Below are positions 1 to 13,900 of a DNA stretch of 64,000 bases, in pieces. The notes beneath the pieces are model-generated. The model had not been told where the DNA came from. It saw nothing but the letters and a program-made list of their open reading frames with translations, and did no database searches. The position numbers were made by a program, and so were the translations under genes. The DNA comes from Paroedura picta (Eukaryota; Chordata; Lepidosauria; Squamata; Gekkonidae), in NCBI RefSeq assembly GCF_049243985.1, contig NC_135376.1, positions 45,613,001 through 45,677,000 of the forward strand, written 5' to 3'. Within the stretch, counting starts at the first letter, position 1. Every line of letters starts with the position of its first letter.

Positions 1-290
1 AAGTGCCCTGACAGAGCTTCCAATGTTCTGCAAGGGCTATAAGACAGAGCTCTTCTGCCAGGCATCTGGTTGAGGCCAGACTAGGAAGAACTGCTCCCTT
101 CCTGTGTGGGACTGAAAAGGCTGCTGGGACATGCCTTGTAGCTGCACCCTGGAGGATTGGTGACCATTGGATGTGGGGGTCAGGAATGGTCCAGTTGTAT
201 TTTTACTGCCATCTTTGGTTTTAACTGATATTTTATTGTTTTACGGGATTTTAGATTTATGTAACCCTCCACGAGCCAGTTGTCTCCTTT
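1..290 (+). mobile_element. CR1/L2-clade LINE, 3' end fragment
   Basis: The start reads like the end of a LINE ORF (a phrase like CKGYKTELFCQASG then stop), followed by a UTR. The same arrangement recurs at 36000-36350. Confidence 0.55.
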
Positions 291-1902
291 CCACTGAAGC
301 ACCTTGCTAAAGACAAACTCCTAGTGCACCCCTCTGTTGTAAACACTGCAGCTAAAAAGAAAAAACAACAACTTCCCTATGCACAAGTACAAGTACTTTC
401 TACTCACACAGTACTGCTTGGATCCTGGCCATGGAACTTAGGATCAGTATAATGCATCTCATGTGCCTCTTTTAAGCAGTCTGGTTGTAACAAACTCATC
501 CCCTTGTGGTAGTCTTTCCCCAATCCACTCCCACTTTGTGGTCAGTTTAGCATTAGAGAAATTTTGAAAAGCAATGAGAATATGAAGAGTTTTCATAAGA
601 TTGGATTACAGGGTACCTCCCATGTATATCAACAGCAATGTTCACAAAGAGGAACTGTACCCTTGGATGCATCTGAACAACATGGTGTGTATTCATTTTA
701 TCAATCTATTTTGCATACTGAGACTAGAAACGGTTAACAAATTTATTTAGAACAATTAATGTAAAAGGTAACAACTGTATGTAAAAATCAAACATTTTAG
801 ACTTATATTATCTTCACATAATTATATTTACATTCGTTATGGCTTCTAAAATTCTGTATGCACAAATATGGCAGTGCAAAGAGTTTAGATTATGAAATTG
901 CACACAAAGTAAAACAGAAATTTAATTAGTAAATATACATCCAAGTCATTAACTAGCAGAAGACTGACAGGCTTAGAAATATGAATACATAAATTGTATG
1001 TACATAGTCCCTACTTTTTAGGGGAATGACCCAACACTTTGTTTGAATAGACATTTACATGTATTTTGACAAAAATCAGACGTTTGCTTAACATAAGTCT
1101 GCTGCACAGAATTCCTCTTTTAGCATTGTATGTCCATGAATCATCTTCTTTAAACACATCTTAAAGTCAGAACCACAGTAACACTCTTCTAAATTATATC
1201 ATCCCAGAAGCTCTGTAGACCTGCACTGTCTGTAACTTCAGTTTGTTTATTGCTCCCTTTTGCTTACAGAATTTGGGATTAAACTCCATTGAGATCAATG
1301 AGAGTAGTTTTTTAGTTCTAGCTTTTGACCCATCATCTTTTGCACACCTATCATCTTCTTCACAGATCTACCATAAGAGCCATCAGTAGGGAATATGATA
1401 TACAAAGGATCCTCAAATCACATTAACCACAGACACAGACTGAACCTCAGCAAGACTCCCTGAGAGGGTTCCTCTTGATACCATACCAAACAACGTTTAT
1501 TACTTGTCTAAAATTTATTTTATAATTGTCAACTGTACAGTGACCTCCTTTGTCATTGCCATCATTTACAGGATTAGGAATTAGGTGAAAAGAACATTAA
1601 AACACACAGATCTTTACTCTGGGGGTGGGGGGAGAACTCTAGAGTCCAAGACTCATCTTATTTTACAAGTATAAAAGGGCTACCTGACAAACATAATCTG
1701 CACCCTTAAAAAGAAAATCTTATCTTTATTATAAGCATTTCTTATTTTTAAGACACTGGAGGAAGAGCAAAGGGGAAGAACCCTAATGGCACACAAAGAA
1801 TTGTTTTGATTTCTTCATCCTGTTCCTAGACTGCACTGTAGTTTCATTCACTGTTTCCTTGGTCATAACATGGATTTTGCCATTCTTCCCAATCCATCCA
1901 TT
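291..1902 (-). other. SLF2: probable SLF2 3' UTR and downstream flank
   Basis: AT-rich, non-coding sequence after the SLF2 stop. Several minus-strand AATAAA hexamers occur (near 1709, 1516, 1499, 1246, 740), so the true cleavage site cannot be chosen from sequence. No other gene seen. Confidence 0.5.
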
Positions 1903-1938
1903 TTAAGAGTCTGCATCCCAAAAATCATGAATCTTCCC
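1903..1938 (-). CDS. SLF2: SLF2 exon 20 (coding part), residues 924-934 and stop
   Basis: 36 coding nt giving [11 protein letters not shown] then TAA; human ends GQLHDFWVPDS. Acceptor ATATTAG. The short conserved C-terminal tail confirms the gene is complete. Confidence 0.95.
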   Translation of the reverse strand, partial: GKIHDFWDADS

Positions 1939-4900
1939 CTAATATAAGAACAGAAAAAAGCCTCAGAATATTTCACAAAACAACAAAGTGACAACACCAA
2001 CAGCTAAGCAGATATCATATTTAATTGACAGAACAGAGAGTTAAGCTATTTGAAACTATTTTGCTCATAACCAATAATAATTAAACATTTTAAAATGGCT
2101 TTCCCTCCTAAGAATGATAGCTTTAATACATACAAGCTTACACTTATTGTCTCAACAGACTGCTATTTTGGAGTTCTGGCTATATGCCACTATTTAGTTT
2201 TTTAAATAGTCAGAATCCAGCAGATTACCCAGATCTAACAACATCTAAAAACAGTTTTCAAAAGGATACAAAAATTCTTGCAACGCAGATTACATGGCAA
2301 GACCTCTCTGCCTGTACTAGTTCAGGATACAAGTGCAATGTACTGACTCCTGGTCTGCTTATGTGTTGCATACTATAGGACCTTAAAAGTCATGTTTTTA
2401 TAGTTTGATTATTACAGCCATGGTATTAAATACTATTTATTGTCTCATTTCCACTTATTGGCAGAGTCTACTTTTTCACTAGGCCAAGAAGTTCTCAACT
2501 CACGTATCACTATAAACATCCCCAGCTAACCAACTTCTACATTGGTCAAACCACATAACCACCTCCAAAAAGAGTAAGATTCAGCTTGTTCACAGCTCAA
2601 AAAATCCCTTTCAAGGCATCTGTGCCATCAAAATTAAATGAAAATTTACAAAAGTAATATGAGTGCATAGAGCCACATGGAAAGCTAACATAACTGCAGA
2701 ATACCTGAGTAGGTCGAGAACTATGGATCATCTGTTGCCATTTGCTGTATGTTCTGGCAACTAAATCTTTTACCTAGAAAGGAAACAAATGTATTGGTAC
2801 CTAAAGAATAAAATGCTGAATAGCTGGAACTGTTGATTTTTTCCTTTTATATATTTACCGCTGCTTATATATAATGATATAGCACAACATGCAAAAGTCT
2901 TTCCTCTGCTGTTCTAATTTTCTATCTGTACGGAGTTGTTTGTGAAGAAATATTAAACGAAACAATCACTGACAGTTTGAAGTGGTGCTTTGCATTCCTC
3001 GGCACAACAGCACTGGAAGGCACCTTGCACGGAGGCCAACCAATATGAGGAAGTGGACTAACTTCTAGGAGGCTGGGCACTTTTCTCATTCAGTGCACAG
3101 TTCTACGTGGCAAGGCATGGCAACAGTACATACTCCGTATAATTTAATATTGTCACCACATTTAAGTCAGAGAATGTTTGTAAATGAATCAAGATTAATC
3201 AAGATTCCTACATGCCCTAGTCATTTGAGTTGTCATGTGCCTCAGTATGTGGAGATGTGTTCATTTTTCTCATCTCATCCCTGCCATTAGGATTTTAAAT
3301 TTACCATTTAAAATGTAGAAGTGACCTAAGAAATGAGACAAGCAGACAAAATCAGCACCTGGATGGAAGAAAACAAACTTTCATATTCTAGGAAATATAG
3401 GTTTTTAAAGAAAGGAAAACCTGCCAAACTTGCAAGATCAATTACATGGGGAAAGAATTTTGAAAAAGTCCTCACATAAATCCTGCATCTCCAGTGAAAG
3501 GAAATAGTAGAAGAGACTCACCTTTGTCCTATAAAATAGCCTGGCATCTTCCCTAATATCACATTTCACATGTTTTTCAAGAGTACCAGAGAGTTTCAGC
3601 AGCCATTTCTAGAAGGAACACAATGTTAATTCAATTATTTCAAGGTTCTTTTTCCCAAATACAAATGATACACTTCAGTGCAAGGTACCATGACACTTTA
3701 CAGTATGTCATTCCATCCTCCAATGGTATGGCGTTATTTGCCATAGCCTTAAGACTAACCATACTAATTTAAAATATCTCCCTTTTCCCTTCCAAGCCCA
3801 CCCTAATTATCTGAAAAATCAAATTTTATTTTATTTTGAAGGGACTCAGTAAAATTTGTATCATTATCCCACAAAAGAAAGGACATTTTTTTGATTATTC
3901 TTAAGTTCAACCTTCTTGAACAAGGATAGCCATCTTTCTCTGTCTTCACTACTTAACTCAAGGGAATGCAAGAATAAAGTGAGGCCTTCAGCATGTTAAA
4001 AAGCACCAATGTTCTAAAAAAGGAACTCTTGGAAACTGTCTTTTTGATTCAGGCAATGGTACGGCATTTAATCCGGCAGCCAAGCAACAACCAAAAATTA
4101 CAGTAACCAGGAACAGTCAAAACATTTTCAGTATGCCAGAAAGTTTATCAAAGGTTCCAATCCATTTTACAAAATAGAACACACCCTTCCTTCTTGCAGA
4201 TCTGTACTTCTAAAATCTAATTCTGTACTTCTAACATCTAATACTAATAACTGCTTTTAAACCTGTCCTAACACTACTTTTTTATCTGTGGAGAATGATA
4301 AAAGCCTAGCTGTTCCAATATTTTATTCCAGTTTCTCTGAAAGGAGTCCTCTTGTAGCTTAAAAATGAGCTTTGATCTATAATTAAATATGATCTTAATC
4401 CTATGTCTAATGCATCTAACCAAGCTGCTGATTCCAATGAAGGAACTGCAAATTCTTGCCAAACAGCTATACACATTTAAGCAATCTCATTCTTTTCCTC
4501 AAGAATTTTAACAGAAAGGAATCAATGTCCACTGAAATACTTTCTACCCAGACTCTAATACCATAACATTTGGTTAATTTTCCCATAAAAAGTCCTAGTG
4601 GCTGCTGGATAAGACCTTCCTTCTACTGTACAAAAAGAAGTGATAAAACATTTAGCTATAGCGATTATTTTTCAGAAATAAATTGAAATTGGGCTTTCAG
4701 GATAAATCCTAGGGGAATAGCTGCCCTAAACATCTAAATCTAGTCACTTGTTCAGTGTTAACATCTGCTACTCTGCATTCTTTTTTCTTCAACCAAAAGC
4801 GTCTTGGAAAAACAAACACCTTGGGGTTCTCCTCCTACATCCTCCCTCTTATGGAAGACCATCTTCTTATAACATCATACTGTTTTTAGTGGTTTAACTG

Positions 4901-7900
4901 TATTTATGTATTTTATGGTTTTATTGCTTTTGTATGCTGCCCCGAGATGACTGGCTCAAGAGGGACAGCCTATAAACGTAACAATAAATAAATGAATGAA
5001 ACTACTTTAAATTTTTCTTAAATTTATAATTCGCAATACCGTCCATCCATATCAAGTAGAATGGACAAATCTTGTGAGTTAAGAATTGATGCATTTTATT
5101 TATTTATTTATCACATTTGTATACTGCCCTCCCCTAAGGCTCAGGCATGACAAATGGTATTTAAATAGCTTTGACAATATTATTACCACACAAAATCGAT
5201 AAATAGGGAGAAAAGACAGAACCTTGTTGAACACTTTGAAAGGTGGTAACAGAAACTATATCAAAGTACGGAAGTTAAAATTAGAAGTAATCTAATCAGT
5301 AGCCATAACAAATACCTACTAATTATAATTTCCTTCAGTTCTGCCACAGCTAGTTCCAGAAATAATATCAAAGGCCAATGAAAATCATGACTACATATGA
5401 TTATTGACAGAGGTATACTTTTTTGTCAAATAAAACAAAACCCAACAATGGTCAACCATACAGCAACCTTGACAAAACTTGCAATGTTCCTTCCTAAAGA
5501 TTTCTGATTGTTTCATCCATTCTTTCAATTTTAAATTTAAATAATCTTCATATAATTTTCCAGTGACAAGTATTTCAAATTTATTCTTCTCAAAGACAAA
5601 TGAAATGGTTCAGTGTAAGTTACCACTACACATTTCAGTATGTTTTACCTTTTATTTACTAAGCACTATTAATTAAATACCATCATAAGTCATGAGTATT
5701 TAAGCACATTTAATAGCACATACTTCTTCACATAAAACCCTTTCACATGCATTTTATAATCTGAGCCAGTTACTCACCCTTTGATTAGAGTATGCAGCTT
5801 CAGAATTGCTAGCTTCCCTGACCAAGTGAAGCAGAACATAAGACAGGTAATAGGCCTAGGAAAAGACCCAAAAATATTTAGTATAGCACTTAATAGTTTG
5901 GATACTGTTTCAGGGTGGGTGGGAAAGCTTGTTACAAAAGTCTGTTTAGCAGTCTCAAAGAACTGAGGCATATCTAAATAAATAATTCAGATTTAAGAGT
6001 TATCAAAGTGTACTACCAATGCAAAATTTATCCATCCTGCTGCAAGCAGTCTGCTATCTGTCGTATTCTGTCAATTCACCACAAATCACGAGCCGTTGAT
6101 TCACATATGACAGGAAACAAAAGCAAGACCCTGGACACTTACAAGCCACTCTCACTACTTGTTAATGTTTTAATAGTATAAATCAGAAAATACATAAAAA
6201 GTGCCTATATGAAGTAAGATTACGTGGGGAGGGGGAGCTCTCAACTGATCTCTCACTGAATAAATGGATTTGGTTCCTTTAAGAAATCTGAGATATTTTT
6301 GTAAATGCAGGGATTAAATATTTGAAAATATGTCATCATTGACATTATCTTCTGCCTGTATAGTATTCTTTGATTTATGTAACTTATGTATATTTATATT
6401 TATTTATTCATTTATATTTCAATTTATCGACCACCACTCCCCAAAAGGGCTCGTGGCGGTTTACATCATAAACAATAAAGACATAGCCCCATAAAACATA
6501 ACCCCATACAACTTCCCAATTTATCAAAACAACAAGGCAGCAATAGGCACCCATCTCATCCCATCTTGTTCAGCCTGGTGGGTAAGTTGTCTTTCTGTAA
6601 GAGAGGATTCAAATGAGTAGCCGTGTTGGTCTGAAGTAGCACAATAAAATCAGAGTCCAGTAGTACCTTTAAGACCAACAAAGATTTAATCAAGGCGTGA
6701 GCTTTCGAGTGCAAGCACCCTTCCTCAGACTAAGATCTTCTTACATGACAGGGAATATATAGCAAAAATCAGTTCTGTTACACCTGTGTCACAACCAGAT
6801 ACAGCCAATGGTAGTCCTTTGTCAAAACAGCCAATGAATCCCCTAGAATTCAGTGTACTTTACAAAGAGAAACCAAAGTGTTGCTGGTAGAGAGATCAAA
6901 GGCTATCTATCACCTCTCCATATGTTGCTTGCTCCATACAACTGTGAGACATTCCTCCCAGGGAATAGCTGGTCACTTCCCAAGGACAGGGAGTCAAACT
7001 CAAAATTCCATTACAATGCCATATCTTACAGTCATATTATCACAAATAAAATACATAGTGAGGAATATGGATACACAAGTTGAGCAAGGTTAGCATGAAT
7101 TAAAAAAGCCTTTGTCTCTATTGAGTCCTGGGTATGTCATAGTATAGAGTTTTGTAATAACAGTCACATAATCCCAATTAAAATAAATTGTGAGGAATGT
7201 GGAAACAAAAGTTACATAAGGTTAGCATGTATAGTGAGATAAAAAATCTTTGTCCTTGTTGAGTCCAGGGTATGTCAACATATGTAATACAACAACTGTT
7301 GTCTCTGGGTTGTTATCAGATGTTATGACTGTGAAAGTACAGCATTTGGTGTACGTTCTGGGGAGGGGGGGTCTGGCTTGGGACTTATATGATTTGCTCT
7401 ACTAATTGAACTTCAGTTCTAACTATGCCCATGATGCAAAAGAACTTCAAGAACAGGCTAGAAAGGGAGATTGCAGAAATGCAAGTTATTACAACACTCA
7501 ATAATATGACATACCCAGGACTCAACAGGGACAAAGGTTTTTTATCTCACTATTCATGCTACCCGCGTTCAACTTGTGTATCCATAATCCTCACTATGGA
7601 TTTTATTTGTGACTAGTAATCAAGCCCGCTGTAAGAAAAATACAGCGGCGCTAGGTAAGGGAGCCCCCGGCAGTTGCGCGCAGAGCGGCTGGCGGGGGCT
7701 CCCTTGGCCGGCGGCCTGACGCGTCAGGCCACCGGGCAGTGAGCCCCCGGGGGCTCCCTTGTCGGCAGGGCAGGAATCGGCCAGGCCAATCGGCAGGCGC
7801 TTTGCGCCTGCCGATTGGCCCGGTCGATGGTTTGTCCGGAGGAAGGGGCCAATCGGCACCCTTCCTCATCCTGGACAGAGCCCGCCCTAACTCCTCCCAC

Positions 7901-10900
7901 TAAGCCCTTACGGCTTTATTTAGTCCGCGGCGCCGCTGTGACTGTAAGATATGGGAATGTAATGGAATTTTGAGTTTGACTCCCAAGCCTTGGGATAGAT
8001 AGTTACCAGCAATTCCCTGGCAGGAACGTTTCACAGTTGTACGGAGATGGATGGAGCAAGCAGCATATCAGGAGGTGAGAGCCTTTGATCACTGATAACA
8101 GGCAGTTTGCTCTCTCCTTGTTTTTGTAAACTACACTGAATTCAGAGGATTGATTGGCTGTTTGCTGTGACACAGTCTACTGATGTAACAGAATTGAATT
8201 TTGGTATATATTCCCTGTCAAGTAAGGAGATCATAGTCTGATGAAGAGTGCTTGCACTTGAAAGCTCACACCTTGAATAAATCTTTGTTGGGTCTTAAAG
8301 GTGCTACTGGGACTACCCATTTGAATCTATGCCCATGATGAGTTAGCTTGCTTAGTCTTATAAACAAAATTTTTCTTCAGGAACGGTTTGCTTTATTTTG
8401 GACTACTGAAGTTCCTCACACTTGCATGCATTCACACTAATGGTGGGAAACAACCTGCAAGATAAAGAACCATTCTGACACCCTGTCATACCCGCAGCCT
8501 GCAAACTGGGATCATCTGTGAACCATCTCTATGCCAGCTTCATGGTTTTATGGCTAATTTTTCCAAAATACATTCACATGATTTTTGGCAGTAAATCTAG
8601 GCAGCATATAGCTTTTTAAAGAACTCAAAACATTCAACTATTGAATCAGAAAAGAACTTAGGCCAGTAGGTTCACTGTAGCAACAAACTGTCTGCCTTTT
8701 GTACTGTAAGGGGCCAAGAAGCAGGCTTACATGGTACAGGACTGCTCCATGCCTGTAGTGTTACACTGCCAGCACATGAGCCAACAAGTAGACTAGAAAT
8801 GTAGGCAAAATACATGAGCTAGGAAGAAGAAGAAGAAGAAGAAGAGTTGGTTCTTATATGCCGCTTTTCCCTACCCGAAGGAGGCTCAAAGCGGCTTACA
8901 GTCGCCTTCCCATTCCTCTCCCCACAACAGACACCCTGTGAGGTGGGTGAGGCTGAGAGAGCCCTGATATCACTGCTTGGTCAGAACAGTTTTATCAGTG
9001 CTGTGGCGAGCCCAAGGTCACCCAGCTGGATGCATGTGGGGGAGCGCAGAATCGAACCCGGCACGCCAGATTAGAAGTCCGCACTCCTAACCACTACACC
9101 AAACTGGCTCTCACCAGAGTGCAGACATTGACCACGAAAAGTGAATGAAGTATTGATCAGCAAGGGCAATGCCTAGATTTCACTTCTGTTACTCAGAAGG
9201 ATCTAGACTATATGGTCAAACAGGGGTTGGTACAAGGGAGGAACACTGGTCAATTGGAACAATTGGAAGGGTTCAGATCAATATCCCCTTGCACTGCACT
9301 CTCACCTTGCCTTCCCTGGATTCTTCTTGTTGTCCATGCATCCTGATCTACCCTGAAAGTTATACATCTTTGGAGCCATCTGATCTATGAGCATATATAA
9401 TCCAAGTAACTGACAAGCTACCTGCCCAGCTCCCAGACCTCACTTTCTGGGAATATTATCAGGCATTACCTGGGGTTCAAATTTAGAGAGAAGAGACTCT
9501 TTACTATGACCATCGTGGCATGTCTCTGTTTCTGCAATTTTCTTTAATAGATTTGAAGGCTTCATTTCCACCAAATTGCTGCACAGGAGAGCCATCTATT
9601 TAATCAAGGAAAAAAGGAAGACTATTAAAGAGGCTACGGTTCAGTCACAGATCACCTGCCCTGCACGCATTAAGTCCTAGGTTTACTTCTTGGTACCTCC
9701 AGTTACAAGGGTTTGGGCAGCTGGTATTCGAACAGATATTTCCTTTTCCAAGAGTTATTGACAATAAGAATAAACAATAGTGAACTCCATATACCAGTCA
9801 TCTGACTCATAATAAACTAGTTGGTTTACATATAGTCAACTGAGTCCAGATTTTGTTTTTTGACAGCCATGAAAAGAGCTAGCATTGGCAATTTTCAAGA
9901 TGAAGCTTAAGGTATTTTTAAATGAAGGATTTTTATTTATGCAGACTTTGAGCACCTGTGTGACTCAGAGGCTCGTCAGTATCCCAAGAATCACATCTTT
10001 TAATTTAGTCCAGGATATATTTCTATGAGGAATTAAGGCAAGCAACTTATTCAGTAACACACCAGGTACTAAGAAGAAGACAAGAGAGGAAATTGCAGCA
10101 CACAAATGAAGTTGTACAGTGGCAGATTAGATGGAATGGCACCTAAGAGGCAGGTTAGACAGAATTTTAAAAAGTTAAAAGCACACCCAGCAGACACTGA
10201 ATACTGGGAACCAGGACACTGTGGGAATAAAGGTTCCAGAGACAGGGACTGCTAGGGAAATAGTAGTAGTATGGGGGAAAAGGAGCCAAACTGGTGTGGA
10301 CCTCCCTCCAAGGTGATGGTTCTCCAGTGTAAACTTATTTAAAAGTGAAAAAGTTTAAAAGGAAAAAAGTTTATTATTGGTTTAATAGAAGTCTAGAAGG
10401 CTAATATTTTGAAAAAGTTGTTTGATTTATACGATACCTGTTGGTCCTTGCTACTGGGTATATTCACTTGGTTTTTAAGAAGCTTTGAAATTACTACCAA
10501 GCTAAGATGTCGTCTTGCTTGTCTAAAAAAATAAAATTTAAACAGTGATCTAATGTTCTGTATCTTTCTACAAACATTGCTACATATATTTTGAAGTAAC
10601 CTGCATACAGACCTTCCACGTACTGTCCAATTTGGAACAAACTGAACCAACCACAGGAGGTCATGATGGTGGCTGGACAGATCACTTATTGCCAGACACA
10701 ACTTGGGCATCTTTTTTGAAAAGAAAAAAGTTCATCAGTGTAAGCTGGTGGTAACTGCTAAAACCAGTTTCAGCATGTATTTAAGTGATAACAGGTCACA
10801 AGTAAGAATCAGCAATTTCTGCTCTTTAAAAGACTTCTGAAAAAATGCCCATAATATGTTATGGCATTGTACTGTACGTATGTACATGACTACATGCTTA

Positions 10901-13900
10901 TAGGATTAATAAAAGACAAAAATTGGTGGACCATAGATACAGGTTATGAAACAGCAGGTATTTCCAATCAGTGTCCTGAATATAACAAGAGTTTGATAAC
11001 AAATAAACAAAGCAAAAATTTAGCCCTTTTTTACTGCCAAGGCAGCAATTCTGCAACATGTAAGATATAGATTTTAAAATTTTCCATGGAGTTCTTATAA
11101 AATTAAAATCAATTATACACAGTTATACAAAAAAGCATCAATAAAGTTACCTCTGTATCCCACTTTCTGATATTTTCCAGCAGCTTTATAATAAGATACT
11201 CCAAGTCCACTAGGGGATATTGTTTCAGCTCTTTTTCCAGACTCAGTTTAAATAAAACCAACAGCAACAGAAGTATTTCTTTGTCTGTGTAATGTTCTGG
11301 GCATATACCTATACACAGTTGTAGAAACTTAAGAAAAAAAGAAGTCCTTAGGTAATGTTAGCCTTAGTAAACAATAGCTTAAACTCAGTTGTACCCAGCA
11401 TGTGCAGACACAGATTCCTCCACTACAGGCAAACTGCACTCAAACACTGTAACCATCTCACTATATGCTCGGTCACCTTCAGCTTATTAATAAGGTACAT
11501 CTCATTCAGCCTTCTAAAACTTTCACTGTTACAGAGCTCAGCACCCTCTATTTTCCAGTTTACAGTTCTTCAAGCTAGTCTGTCAGAATCAATGACATCT
11601 CTGATTTGTTGCTGTTGTTGTTAGGTGCAAAGTCGTGTCCAACCCATCGCGACCCCATGGACAATGATCCTCAAGGCCTTCCTGTCCTCTACCATTCCCC
11701 AGAGTCCATTTAAGTTTGCACCTACTGCTTCAGTGACTCCATCCAGCCACCTCATTCTCTGTCGTCCCCTTCTTCTTTTGCCCTCGATTGCTCCCAGCAT
11801 TAGGCTCTTCTCCAGGGAGCCCTTGCTTGTCATGAGGTGGCCAAAGTATTTGAGTTTCATCTTCAGGATCTGGCCTTCTAAGGAACAGTCAGGGCTGATC
11901 TCCTCTAGGACTGACCGGTTTGTTCACCTTGCAGTCCAAGGGACTCGCAAGAGTCTTCTCCAGCCTTCCTTATGGTCCAACTTTCACAGCCATACATTGC
12001 AACTGGGAATAAATGCACTTTTGTTGGCAGGGTGATGTCTCTGCTTTTTAGGATGCTGTCTAGGTTTGCCATAGCTTTCCTCCCCAGGAGAAAGCATCTT
12101 TTAATTTCTTTGCTGCAGTCCCCATCTGCAGTGATCTTGGAGCCCAGGAAAGTAAAATCTGTCACTATCTCCACTTCTTCCCCATCTATTTGCCAGGAAT
12201 TGAGAGGGCCGGATGCCATGATCTTGATGTTGAGTTTCAAGCCAACTTTTGCACTCTCCTCCTTCACCCGCATCAACAGGCTCTTTAGTTCCTCTTCTGA
12301 TTTACATCTATTTATACCAGGGAGCCTCTTGTGGGGCAGAGCCTCTTGTGGCGCAGAGTGGTAAGGCAGCCGTCTGAAAGCTTTGCCCATAAGGCTGGGA
12401 GTTCAATCCCAGCAGCTGGCTCAAGGTTGACTCAGCCTTCCATCCTTCCGAGGTCGGTAAAATGAGTACCCAGCTTGCTGGGGGGGTAAACGGTCATGAC
12501 TGGGGAAGGCACTGGCAAACCACCCCGTATTGAGTCTGCCATGAAAACGCTGGAGGGCGTCACCCCAAGGGTCAGACATGACTCGGTGCTTGCATAGGGG
12601 ATACCTTTACCTTTACCTTATACCAGGGATTTCCAACTGGGGGTCCACAGCCTTTCCCCTCCTGCCTTAACAGACTCAGCCACAAGCTAGGGAACTGGCT
12701 GCTTCCATTGCTCTCCCCTCTCCCCCAAGCATAAGTGAGTTCTCACATGGTCTCTGGACCTGGGAGGGGACGGAGCTTGTGTGCCTACTTTGCCTTACTG
12801 TCTCCTGTCTCTCCCCGGACCCCTGCCCAGTCATCCACGAGCCTGCCTGAATGCAGATGGTGATGTACTTTGGGTGACATGATACTTCCAGGGAGCACCC
12901 AGCAGGGAAGCATGGCCAGCTCACATCATTTCTGAGGCTCCTCAAAGCCTGAAAAATTATTTCAGGGGCTCTTCTAAAAAGGCTGATTTATACAGATGTC
13001 AGTTAAAGGTACAAGCAGCATAGAAATACTTTGGCAATAATTCAAAGTTGACCACTTGAGTTCCATCAATTTTTATGGTAGAATTAACAGTGTAGTTAAA
13101 TCTTTCATATTGTGGATTATCCCCTCTATTTTTAAGTACCTGAAATCAAGCTATTGTTAATAACTTTCTATATAAAGTTTTGCTATGTATTTCTGCAACC
13201 TCCTTAAAATAGTCCTAAAGTAGGATGACAGGAAAACCCACAACACAATGTTAATTATCACCTGAAACTACCACATAAAGTAGATATTTTTATGCACAGA
13301 AAAGACTTTTCAAAATGGGACCAATGGAAGCATTGTTACCTTAGCCATGTTGCAAAGACTACTTTGAACCAGGAAGAAAAACAAAGGCAGATTTTCTGAG
13401 AAGTCTCCAGTCACTTGCTTCCCCAAAGGCCTGTACATTTCTAACCTAATGAAAAAGGACTATTTTATAGTAGTCTGGATTTTTTAAAAATAATATTATT
13501 CAACTACAGTAGAACTAATATCTTTCCCAAGATGACACGGCTGATTTACATTTTTACAATATCATGGATCTTAAAACTTACAAGCATAATGTTCCTTTAT
13601 TCAGATTCAATTTACTTAATGTGATGGGTTCAAGATAAAGAAAACAAAAACATGCAGCATAAAATGCCTGTTTAAATAAAACACATGGTTGGCGATCCAC
13701 TGAGTTATCACAAATTGTGTCTGCTGCCTCACTGCAAGGCAGCCCTTATGCAACTGCATAAAGGGGGACAATGAATTTGCTTCTGACAGCTGTGTATTTG
13801 ATTTCACTCCCATTTAAATAAATTATAAAGCAATAAATAAAATTAACCAAAAGAAAGAAACCTCCCTTTTAAATACATAGGTGGTAGAAAGTGAGGTTGC

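Noticed and set aside
7425-7616. 63-codon ORF inside the foldback element
   Set aside because: Made of the element's inverted subrepeat; no transposase or polymerase motif.
12343-12415. tRNA-like cloverleaf start
   Set aside because: Head of a SINE with the SINE body following; not a functional tRNA gene.
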